Positions 44,911-55,140 of a stretch of DNA of 64,000 nucleotides are shown one piece after another. The DNA is from Clonostachys chloroleuca (lineage: Eukaryota; Ascomycota; Sordariomycetes; Hypocreales; Bionectriaceae), in contig JBANAY010000003.1 in the NCBI GenBank assembly GCA_037952775.1, positions 21,638,001 to 21,702,000 on the forward strand, read 5' to 3'. The position numbers and the translations under genes are program-made. The notes under the pieces are model-generated. The model was given only the letters and a program-made list of their open reading frames with translations. It ran no database searches and had not been told where the DNA came from. Position 1 is the stretch's first letter, and each line of letters begins with the position of its first letter.

Positions 44911-46679
44911 CTATTTATCCGACTTGGCCCCCCAGTTTGGGGCATTTTTCCGTCTCTTGAATTGGAACTTGGTCTCCCCCGACGGGAACATGAACTCGAG
45001 AATCCATCGGCTAGGTGGTCGCTGGTTTTGATGCTCATCCGCCAGTTTAACGTCGTAGTTGAGGACGAGATACGCGAGGAGCATCTTCATTTGGTAGTCC
45101 ATCAGGTAGCGCCCGGGACATGAGTTCTTCCCACGGCCAAAGGCCAGGAGTTTTGCCGTCGAGAGGAAGCTGTTGGGATCTCCTTCTCCCCCTACCTCAC
45201 GAGCTGGTCCGTCCTTCTCCTTTGATGTCTCCTCCTCGCGCAAGCGGTTGAAGCGAAATGGGTCCAGATGCAGTGGGTTGACGTATTGGTCCGGGTCGGT
45301 GTGCATGGGTTGGGCGACGAAGGAAATGATTGTGCCTTTGGGGAGTGGAACGCCGGCATCTGTGACCACTCCATCAACCATCACTTGTCGAGCTAGGGCT
45401 CTCGTCGGAACCGAGTGGAGACGCAAGGTTTCCTTCATTAAGCTGTCGGCATGGACTAATCTGTTGGTGTTCTCCCGGCGCCATAATTTCCTAGGGTCGG
45501 GTTCTGTAGCTAGAAATTGGGTCGCTTCTTCTCTGAGAACGGCGACTGTATCGTATTGAGGGTCGGAAGCTAACAAATTCGAAAATAGGTTGGTGGTAGT
45601 GAAACTTGCAAGATAAATAAAGGCGAGGTTGGACATGCACACACGCCGGGTCATCTGCTCAACGGCCAACTCTTCGGGGCGGTGTTTTCGTGCATGTCGC
45701 AGCATCTTCTGGACGAGATCCAACTTTTGGTCGGGGTTGTCGCTTGAGATGTCCTGGAGACGGCTCTTGAACTCCATGTCATAAAATTTCTTTGCAAGGT
45801 GATCGATTTTACGGTGTGTAGGCCAGCAGACAATGGGGCCAAGAAAGGAACGGATGGGTGCCGGGAAGAAGCCCGTAGCACCCGCATTGATGACGATACT
45901 GTCAACAGTATCCTTGATAGTGTGGAGATATGATTGATCACGGCCTTGCAAGCGTTAGCATAAATATCTCAGTCATCATCATGAGGTTCGTCACATACAA
46001 AAAGGCATTCCCAAGGTAAAGCGGGTGCCCGTCTGTGCGATAATCATTCTCACGGTTTGGAGCAGGTTCAGCGTCTTCCAGTTCTCGGTGTCATGACCCA
46101 GATATGTGTCTATGGCAACCTTGACCTCTTCATGGATGTCCATCAGATGGTCATCCATCTCGTGCGTGAGGGTATGTCTTGACAGAAGATGGGGCCAGGT
46201 GTCAGTCATGTATTTCTCATCACCGAGACTGTGCACCAGTTGAAAGTGCTCGTTGAAGGCCTCCCACATGCCTAAGACACGGAGAGGTTGGGACAGCGCC
46301 CATGGCAACGAGCTGTGAGGCAGGAAGACCTCATTGCGCAAGCCAAGCGTTGGCACTGCAACTGCTTTTCCCTTCTTTGAGAACTGGAGACGATTAAATT
46401 AGTGGGGATTCAACGGGGCCGATGCGCGCGGGATGATAAAGTTGTCCGACATACTTTGTGCCAAATTTCACCGTAAAGCGACGAACAGTTCAAATGAAAA
46501 GCGGCACGGGTCCAGATGCTGAAATGCTGAGCATCGGGCTTCTCGCGGATGAGAGGAATATGGATAGGAAACGGTCTAGGCTGGAGATGCCGGTAGAGAA
46601 TGGCGGCGAAGGCGGATACAAGAAGGAGAAGGCCAAAATGATGGACATGCAGTGCGTCCGCAACCTGAGCCAGAAACAT
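44911..46679 (-). CDS. cytochrome P450 monooxygenase
   Basis: Exons 46679-46455, 46383-45999 and 45944-44911 encode 547 aa with intact frames. A hydrophobic N-terminal anchor (GLLLLVSAFAAILY) precedes a proline-rich hinge (RPFPIHIPLI). The ExxR motif is KETLRLHS, the PERF-like region is DPFRF, and the heme-binding loop is AFGRGKNSCPGRYLM. The I-helix region reads LAFIYLASFTTTNLF, a departure from the usual AGxDTT that still keeps a Thr pair, so oxygen activation may be altered. The sequence layout resembles ER-bound fungal P450s of specialised metabolism (ent-kaurene-oxidase-like / CYP68-type groups), but I cannot assign a substrate. It needs the shared NADPH-P450 reductase, unlike the CYP505 fusion at 3-6.5 kb. 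It lies next to the glycosyltransferase on the same strand. Confidence 0.88.
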
Positions 46680-49600
46680 CGTGGCGGCGGTCGGATGAGA
46701 TCATAGTCGGATCCAAAGAGCCAGGGTGTCGATGCAGGCTGGAGGCTACTCGCGCAGAGCCATCTGGAGCCGGGGAAATGATCGACAAACGGCGGCGATG
46801 GAGCGGTGCGATGGCTGCACGCGGATGCAGATGGGAAAAAGTCGCAGGACTCGATGGATGTTTTGGTGAATGGGTGAGGAGTGCCCTGGGTGACGAAATT
46901 AGCGACGAGGACAAGTTTGAATGATCGCCTCTCAGCTTGCTGGCCTAGCTCGAGACCCCGAAGGGGCCGAAGAAAATAAAATGAGGGCGAGAAGGTCGTG
47001 GTATTTAGCCTTTGCCGGGCTAGTTCCTCATCCCATCCGTCCACATCCACCTTCACCTGGACTATTAACAAATTGGCCTGAGGTGCGGCCCGATCGAGAA
47101 GAAGGCCCTGGTCGCTCGTCAAAAAATCCCATCCGCCAGGTCTCGAGAGCGCAGCGGCGGGCCAATAACGTGGCAGCCTGGGGACACCATTCCTTGCACC
47201 AGACGAGGCTTACATGCGATAATGGGTGCTAATTTGCACCGGGGGTTGCCGTGTGGTGTGCCCTGCGTCTCGAATCTGAGTCAGTGCGCGGACACACACT
47301 CGGATTGAACTTTTGTCTTTGACAGCACCGTCTCACCTCAACGTCGGCCGCCACAGCACCAAGAGGGCCTTAGATCGCCCAGGGCCTCGGATCAGATCAA
47401 AGACCCCTTACCCGTGCGACCTGATCGCCGTATACGCCGCGGCGGGCTTGACCTGGCCGAGTCCGAAGGGCAAGCTGTAAAGAAGCCAGGCAGGTCACTA
47501 GTCAGCGGTCGATAAAGCTGGATTCTTTCAGGCCAGTGATCTTCCCTTCTGCGCAGCGCCCAGGCCAAAAAGGAGGAACTTGTCCGGTGGTGGTTGGGAC
47601 GTTTTGGGCCAAAATTCCTGTTCTGCTCGGGCTGAGGTTCAGGTTCAGGTTAAGCGTCTGGATGGCGCCATGTCCGTTCTCACCCAATCCACCCACTCGC
47701 TCTTTCCCTGCGGCTGTCGCACAGCCAGCTCATCACGTGCATCACCTCAAACAGCACCAGAGGAAGGAGCAGCATTGATTTTCGACAATCTCCGTCCCCA
47801 TCTCAGTTTCCGATCACTCTAGTCTGGCGTCGTCGGATCCTGTGGGAGCTTGAAACAGGGATGCGCAGAGTAATATAAGGGGTCGAGATAACGAACCCAC
47901 CACAAGCCTTCAGCCCTCGTCAGCCGGACGAAGCAAAGGACATTACGCCACCAGCTTCGTGTGCCTCGGCGCGCTTGGATCACTCCATGGCAGCCCACCA
48001 GCGTTTGCGGACTTTCACCTTCCAACGGCGGAATTCCGTTGTTGTCCTCGACACTCTTGATGTCCCGGAGTCCTGGAACTCTCCGAACGGAACATGCCAT
48101 TGTGGGGAGTGAGGGGGCTCGACATCCAGGTGGAGAGTGCCGGATATTATGGATGACACTGCCAACTCTGGTTTAGCGACATCCCAGTGGCGTGGGAGCC
48201 TGCTCTGCTCACGAACCAACAGACTGGAGTCTATTTTCATCCTCGCACGTGCGATCGTTCCAAGGCAGCTTCTCCCGTTTCCATCTCGGGAACTAATAAG
48301 GTACTGATCAACGACAACGCCTTGGAGTCACAGTTTCATACTGGCGATCCTCCAGATATGCATTTCCCCTTCAGCTTTAGCGAGACTTAGTTTCAGCATT
48401 AGAGGCTGCCAAGGCTGCTACAGCAACTGGTACAAACATAATGCATTCCGCACAGCACATACATTCAACATGAGTAATCCGACCGGCGTACACGACATTA
48501 GAAGTTCTATCAAAACCGGTACATACCGCATCATGTGAATTGCAAACGTGTTCGACAAGTGACAAGACTGCTAACACTTCACCTAAAGGGGGGGGATTGT
48601 TCTCATCTCTTATTCTGTGATTGGTTTGGCAACATCATCTTACAATTTTAAGATGTGGAGGCCCCCAAGTCCAGCCCTGGAGCAATGGGGGCATAAGAGA
48701 AAAACCCACAGCGAGAGAAAAACCCACAGCGCAAGAAAACAGTCTCGCAAATCCACAGGTACTCATTGGATTGACTAGTCTCCCGATCAAGTCGCTCAAA
48801 TGATCCTCCAACATGCCAATCACCCATGTACGAGGTGTAAGCGTGCCCGTGTGAGATAACTGGCTCGTTTCCGATGACACTAGCCCTGAGAATATGGATT
48901 TTCAATCACCATGTTCTCATTTATTAATCACTTATTCATACCTCAAGTCATTGTGTCGTGGATATTAGGCGACAAAGCAGGTCGCGTTTCCAATATTTGG
49001 TCACAACACGATGGACACAATGGATCCACCTCAAGCCGTCATTCCCAGCTCCCAGCATTGATCAGAGGAGGGAATTTATGGCCACATACCAGTGAGCAAT
49101 GCGCCGCACATAGAGCGGTTTTCCTTCGTGTGGTACTCCATATTTACTTGGCAAAGCGCCCTGTCTAGGTGATAAAGTTTTGGGGGCTGGTCTTGCATTC
49201 TTCGCTGCTGACATTATTCATCCTCAACATGTAGTTGTTGATGCCATGCATCCACCTTCGGGGTCGGAACAAGTCATTTGAAGGGCTATCCCATTGAAGA
49301 TCGTCTTTACAAGATCTCATTACGTCTAATGCTTGACAATTGAAGCTATCCGAAGCATCCAACGGGAACAGCCCATCCTAGAGTGTGTCGAGCTCCGATG
49401 GTCTTCACAGCATGTCACCTCCCCGGCACAGTCGATTCCGCAATGGTGTGCCCTCAAATCAACATATCAGGCAGCAGTGCGCCTCCTAATATGTCTGACT
49501 GGCTCCCAGTCAAGGGTATTATCAATTAGAACGGCGAATATGCGGGCACGTTATCAACATGGGCAAGGTGCGTTGGGCCGAAGCATCACGAGGTCAAAGA

Positions 49601-50326
49601 ATTGAAACGCTGCAACGGGAAACCCGGTCAAGGGACCGCTCTAGCCGCTCATATAACCCCGCGGTCGGCCCTCGGAGCCCTCGATTCCCAAAAGTAGAAG
49701 GATCTCGTTTGCTCTTCTCTCATTCAACCCATCAATCAGTTGCCCCCCGAATGAACATGACCGTGATCGGCTCCGGGGCCGGGTCCACGTGGGGCTTCTC
49801 ATTGGCCTGTGAACTCAGCCAGAGCACCACCGCGGCTCCAGAGAATGCTCAAACTGGGGTGGTCTCGAATCCTCATTCGATGAGGGCAGGTCCCTGATGA
49901 ACATGAGGCATGCCCTTTGAGTTTTGGCTCTCTCCGCCTCCACGAATCAACGGGCCCACGTGCAGAGGGTCTTGGATTATCATGGCATTTGCAATTGCAT
50001 GATCTAGAGACGCGAATTCCAAAATGGCAGCAGCAGATGCCCCTCGAGTCTTTATGGACCACCATCTGCCGTGTCAAAGAGCCGTGGTTGGGCAGTCGAT
50101 GAGGGGCTTATCTATCACCTTTCGTACACCGGGATGTATGGTGGAGCACTTGGGCATCACGGAGGGGCAGGTTGGATGTGACAGCAGCATATATATAAAT
50201 GAGGCCTGTCCTTATATTAACCCCTCGTGGGCAGGTCGCGGGGCGAGGCCTTTTTCTATCTGAAAGGTAACTAGAAGATCTTAGCTGGCGAATTACTACC
50301 TTTGAATCGTTGAAAGAAAGGCAGCC
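46680..50326. other. 3.6 kb gene-poor region
   Basis: No supportable gene. Short frames (for example 46490-47122 -, 47536-47822 +) overlap one another and have no domain. A perfect two-copy 18-bp tandem repeat lies at 48696-48731. A TATATATA-like box lies near 50190-50197, ahead of the small membrane protein start. Confidence 0.5.
48696..48731 (+). repeat. 18-bp tandem repeat, two perfect copies
   Basis: The unit agagaaaaacccacagcg occurs twice without a mismatch, in otherwise unique intergenic sequence. Confidence 0.85.
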
Positions 50327-50753
50327 ATGGACAAGGTCACTCTCCTCACAGTCTCGCGCGTGGACCGTCAGGTCGCCGCGATGGCTCCCGTCTCCAACAT
50401 CTTGAGCCAGGCAACTCCAGCATTCATCCTCGACGAGCGATTCCAAAAAGCAATCAGCGCTTTGACGGTTACGCTCTACTTCCAAACCCGCTTCCTCGCA
50501 GCCACGACATTGTACGCGCCGAATCTTGGCTGTCCAGGCCTACTTTGCAACCACCTTTGGTGCAACCATGTCGAGGAAGCTCCTCGCTGGTATCTGGGAC
50601 TCTGCAGCGGTGCAGCGACTGCGCAAAAAGATGTTTGAGGACTTTGCCAAGTGGATTCTAGGCAGCGGAAATACCATCTTTTGTGCCCTGTTCTGGCCAG
50701 GCTGGTGGGTCATTGGCTGCGCAGTGTTGGCTGTGGCCCAGTTTGGCGGTTGA
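50327..50753 (+). CDS. small hydrophobic protein of unknown function (one-base frameshift)
   Basis: Two overlapping frames become one 141-aa reading if one base around 50518-50524 is removed: an N-terminal part MDKVTLLTVSRVDRQVAAMA ... TLYFQTRFLAATTLYAP joins LAVQAYFATTFGATMSRKLL. The C-terminal part has a strong hydrophobic segment (NTIFCALFWPGWWVIGCAVLAVAQF) after a basic/amphipathic helix (VQRLRKKMFEDFAKWILG). This suggests a small membrane protein with one or two membrane passes. I do not recognise the family. Unlike most lesions in this window, it needs loss rather than gain of a base. An intron of 28 bp would also restore frame but is too short to be credible. Confidence 0.55.
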
Positions 50754-50891
50754 AGGCGTCCCATGATGTCCAGGATCATACATCAATTACATCACAGGAC
50801 ACAGGATATCGGTCGCCACGACGGCTGGACGCTGCATTGGCTGGATTGGCCTTGTACTCCTCAGTTTGAGAGCAACATATTGCATGCGAAA

Positions 50892-52070
50892 TCACCGTGA
50901 GAAAAAGAGCGTGTTGCCACCAGCATCACGTCGGACCTCAGACGTATAGTCCTTCTCTGGATCAAAGTCCTGCCACGTGCTGGCTGGGTATATGTGCTTA
51001 TTGCGCTCGTACCATCGGCGGTCGACGACTTTGGTCAACGTGGGATCATCATTCGCTCCCTCAAGTGTGCTGATATCGGCAAGCCTCTTGGCAGCTGCCG
51101 CCTTGATCTCGGCCGCGGTCATGAGGCCAGCATCGACAGCTTCTTCCCGTGGTACATTTTTCGGTGCTTCGGCGCTATAGTTGAATATCCGTTGGCCGCC
51201 AGGGCCAAGGCTTTTGTTGACGAGGAAGTAGTAGAAGTCATAGTGCTAGAAAATGTCAGTCGAACATATAGACACATCGGGTCGAGAAAAGAAGGTAGAC
51301 AAGATAGAAGATAGAGTAGTTAGACTTACGTGAGGAAGAATGACAGTTCCACGAACTAGTATCAGATCATCCACACCCACTCTTGCCCATGTCCTTGTCG
51401 CATTCGCCTTCTCGCCCACCCCGAGCTCGGCACCGACCTTGCGGCTCTTGTCGAGGAAGAACCAGACAAAGTCGCCCTTCTTCACCCGGACGGTCCCTCC
51501 AGGTATGTTGGCCCCGTCGTAGAAGATGAAAGGGATCGCAATCTCCGTAGCCTTGACGGCGTCGCGCTGCGCAATGAACTCCTGCCGCAGCGCCTCCCGC
51601 TCCGCCGCCTCCTTCCGTAGCGCCGCCTTGGTCACGGCCTTGGGCACCACGCCGACGGAGGCATTGGCCTTGAACTTGCCCTTCGTCTTCTTCTCTTCGC
51701 TCTCGCCGTCCTCGTCTTCTCCCTCCTCCTCCTCATCATCCCCAAATGACAGGAGCTTCTTCTTGCCCTGCTTCTTATTCTTCACCCTCTTCCTCGGCGG
51801 CGCGCGCCCCGGCTGCTGCTGGTCGTCGTCGCCGCCGCCCTCCGACACGTCTGGCGTGCTGTTGCGCGTGGAGACGGTCCCCGAGCGCAGGGCGGAGGAG
51901 GAGGCCTCGCGCGACTCGCGCTCCTGCTGCTCGAGGACCTCGGCGCGGCGCTTGCGGAAGTCGGAGAGCTTGACGAGGCCGACTGTGTTGCTGGAGAGGC
52001 GCTCGTTGGTGGTCTTGTTTTGGACGGTCTGGGAGGTGAAGCGGGAGGGGTTGGAGGGTTGGTCGGACAT
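50892..52070 (-). CDS. XAP5/FAM50 family nuclear protein
   Basis: Two exons, 52070-51330 and 51245-50892, encode 364 aa with a consensus GTAAGT donor and CTAG acceptor. The N-terminal third is charged and disordered, with a Lys-rich putative nuclear signal (PPRKRVKNKKQGKKKLLSF) and an acidic run (DDEEEEGEDEDGESEEKK). The C-terminal half is the conserved XAP5 domain: IPFIFYDGANIPGGTVRVKKGDFVWFFLD, the junction LPHHYDFYYFLVNKS and GPGGQRIF, then a terminal KDYTSEVRRDAGGNTLFFSR. In animals and plants, XAP5/FAM50 proteins are nuclear and linked to spliceosome C complex and transcription. The same role is inferred here. No lesions are seen. Confidence 0.92.
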
Positions 52071-53127
52071 TGCGTCGCGTCGCGTGGGGTGTAGGCGTTC
52101 GCGGGAGAGGAGGATGGGAGGAGAGAGAGGTTGAGTTATTTGCCCGTTGGCTGTGAGGATGGGAACTGAGGCCGAGGCAAGGCTTGTTGTTGTTGAGCCT
52201 GGTGGATGGGAGAATTACGGTGGGGCTTTCGGTGAGTTGGAATTATCGATAAGTTGAGCTCTTATCGATATGTCTTTGGCAGTTTCAAGTTGGGAACCCC
52301 AATGCGGTAACCGCCGCCGCTTATCCCAGATGCATGGGTGACAATAAATATAGCAATGCGAGGGGCCACGATCTAGGTGTTTTTTGGTCGGCCTTAGAAG
52401 CCAAAACACGTGTCAATGAATATTGTGCGGAGTGGTAGATTTTCTTAATCTTATCTTAATTATATGTTGCTTGTTCATCTGTGTCAGAAGCTAATGTTGG
52501 TAGCGTGGTGAAGTGCGAGGTGTTTTTCCCCCACCATTTGCTTGCATGACCATAACTGAGTTTAACTTTTCAGATGAACAACGTTTATTTGAGGATTGCA
52601 TATCACGAAAGTATACACCAATTCTTGGTACTACTGACCCTTTATATGGGTATATTTGATTTTTAACAACCCTTTTCTGAACTGAGTCCCTAGATTGACC
52701 ATGGTTGCGCTTACAGCTGCGCGAGTACAGTGTGCCCGGTATAGGGTAGCAGAGTTAGATGTTGGCACGAGGTTAAGTACATCATGTACTGTATCGATGA
52801 AGTTCTCCCTTTGGGGCCCATGGCCAAGTTATATACCTCTGGTCAGCCCTTAGAGTTTTTGGAGAAGCTGATGCTTATGGCTAGGCCTGTGTGTAATTAT
52901 TAAGGATTTGAAAGTGTTGAACGTAATTTGATTAAAAAATGTGTGCAGTAAAGTTACGTGAGGCCCGATCTTGGGATGCACCCCTTGCTTATGGTGATGC
53001 AAGGGAAAAAACCCCTCGTGAAGCGACGCTCATGTTTGTGTGGTTCGTGCTCCTTTGATGCCCCGTGAATCAAATTTATGCTTGCAAACCATCAGGATTA
53101 CATAGTGATACCGTGCACTATTAAGCC
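52071..53127. other. intergenic region, AT-rich
   Basis: No gene is supported. The XAP5 promoter is probably within 52071-52300. The remainder, downstream of the GST gene, is AT-rich with no recognised feature. Confidence 0.5.
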
Positions 53128-53960
53128 TCACGGCAGCCCTGACCCAGCTCTCGTAGCTTGTCCCACCAGCGAGTTGGTCGTGTTGTCCGCATATCTCTTG
53201 TACGCGGCAAGGTATCGCTCATCGTCACTCCACGTCTCCTTGACGCTGGGCCTTTCCGTCACCGCTTTGAACCACGCCCTCCACCTCCCCCAGACTTCAT
53301 CGTCGCCGTCTTGGCCGTCTTGGGGAATCCCCACACCCCCATTCTTGTAGTGGTCAATCAGCCACAGTCGCTTCGCCCATGGCGCCAATGAAATGTCCAC
53401 TAGACTGAACGTCTCACCCAGGAAGAATGGCCCGCTGCTTGCCATCTCCTTCACCAATGTCCGGACGTGCCCCAGAAACTCTCTACGCGTCTCCTCAATG
53501 CTCAGGGCACTCTTCCCGTCGGTATGCTGCAGCAGCTTGTAGAACCCGGGTACGACCCTCGTAGATACATGGTCGATCCACAGTCTCGCCCGCGCCCGCT
53601 CATACGCATTCCCGGGCAGAAGCGGTTTCCCGTGCACCGCCTCGTCCGCGTACCTCTCGTCCAGGTACTCACAAATAACGCTGCTCTCGTACAGCACGGC
53701 CCTCGGCGGGTCCGGCAGCCCCAGCGCCGGGACGAGCCCCCGCGGATTCAGGGCCAGGAACTCGGGCTCCTTCTTGTACGGGTTGATCTCGACGTACTGG
53801 TGGTCGATCTTCTTCTCCACGAGGGCGATCCAGGCGCGTTGGACAAAGGGGCAGAACCAGCCGCCGTAAAGCTTGAGGGGGTGCTCGGCGCTGTGACTGG
53901 CTGCGAGGCTGGCTGCTGCGCCGGTGGTCTGGGGGGGATTGAGGTGTCGACATTGGCCAT
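53128..53960 (-). CDS. omega-like glutathione S-transferase (one-base frameshift near start)
   Basis: A single exon gives 277 aa after one base is restored. The body reads as a Cys-type (omega/lambda-like) GST: LKLYGGWFCPFVQRAWIALVEKK with the catalytic Cys in WFCPF, NPYKKEPEFLALNPRGLVPAL, the glutathione-binding YESSVICEYLDERY, and a helical C-domain ending LAPWAKRLWLIDHY. Such enzymes do glutathione-dependent reduction (dehydroascorbate, glutathionyl adducts) in the cytosol. The natural start MANVDTSIPP (53960) is in a different frame from the body. The two join as PPQTTGAAASLAASHS if the G7 run 53931-53937 had one more base. The alternative start at 54093 in the body frame would add a low-complexity His/Pro-rich leader and seems unlikely. 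Confidence 0.85.
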
Positions 53961-55140
53961 GGTGTTTGCTACGATGTTTCAGTGATGATGATGGGGCGAC
54001 ATTTGGAGTGAGGGGACAGCAGGGAGGGTAAATGTAGTGGTTCCCCGCGGCAATCATGACGTGATGGTGGGTTGCCTCCGATATGGATTTCAAAGTCCCA
54101 TCCTCATTTATGGGTGCACCTGGACTGTGGATGGATAATTCCGTTTATTTGACTGAAGATGGTATGTTCTATCAATGATGTCAGAAAATCGCTCGTCGCC
54201 ATCACGTTTAACTTCCGTCTATGTCCTCATACATGACGACCGTTTGGTCGATGCGTTGGTGTTTGGCAATCAGGCAAGCATTTAGTAAGGGACTGTGCCA
54301 TTTGACCATCTGCCGTTGTGTCATACGGTAGGTAGGAAGCAATGCACGGTTTCATGAGCAGTTATCCGCTGGCGGACCTGCCGGAGGCCCGACACAGTTG
54401 TGGCCGATATGGCGAATGTCTCCTCCCGAGCTGGCTGCTCGGTACACTCTGCGGTAGTCATCTGGCAGCCAATCTGTATGAGAAAGATACATATGGAATT
54501 GGATATTATCTGGTATTATCTGGTCGCTGAAATGGGCATCAGACGGGGCTGGATCCGAGACCGCTTGCTTTCGTATATGCGGGCAAGCGTATTTGACAAA
54601 AGCAAAAATTACCGCCGGGAAGTAGAGCGGAGAAGTGAATGGAAGGGAATAATGCACGGTTACCTGCAGCCGATCACTGAAACGAGGTCTTATTGCACTC
54701 CCAGACACTCCACAGCTGCGATTGTGTAACTTTAAGGTTGGTTTTTGCGTGTCCAGCCGGCACTAATTGCGATCCCTTCGGCTCCTGGCGCGGTAGTTTG
54801 AAGTGACGGATGCGGGCTGATCAGCGAGTGATTGTTTAGTGGCGTTGGTTGGCCTCCTGCAGCTTCTGCCGTTTGCTTGACGCAATTTCTGTCGACCGAA
54901 AATTTCCTTTTTGTTGTTGAGGCACAACCAGTTGATTTAATAGCAAAACGGGCTCCCCTAGTTTCTCGTCTTCACCGATCTTCTTCCATCTCAACTCCAT
55001 CATCTCCTCTGCCCACTCCTGTTGCTTGTTCTTTTGCATCAAGATATACGACCTGTTGTATTTTCGTTCAGAGTGTTTCTTTTTTTTTTTCTTTCTTTTT
55101 TTTTTTTTTTTGCATACACCATCAGATCGTCCGCCTTGCT
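53961..55140. other. divergent intergenic region GST / P-loop ATPase
   Basis: No gene is supported. It contains the 5' regions of both divergent genes and, near the ATPase start, the T-rich tract listed separately. Confidence 0.5.
55078..55111 (+). repeat. T-rich pyrimidine tract upstream of ATPase start
   Basis: Some 34 bases consist almost only of T with two C interruptions, 30 bp before the ATG at 55141. Pyrimidine tracts are common just upstream of fungal starts. Its length also makes it a likely site of sequencing error. Confidence 0.8.

Noticed and set aside
46490..47122. 210-codon minus-strand frame upstream of the P450
   Set aside because: Overlaps the P450 first exon in another frame and is low-complexity.
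53961..54093. Upstream start for the GST in its body frame
   Set aside because: It gives a His/Pro-rich leader unlike GSTs. A one-base repair of the G7 run gives a natural short N-terminus.
54832..55140. Upstream in-frame start for the P-loop ATPase
   Set aside because: The leader is translated from a T-run (poly-Phe) and low-complexity sequence. The ATG at 55141 fits better.
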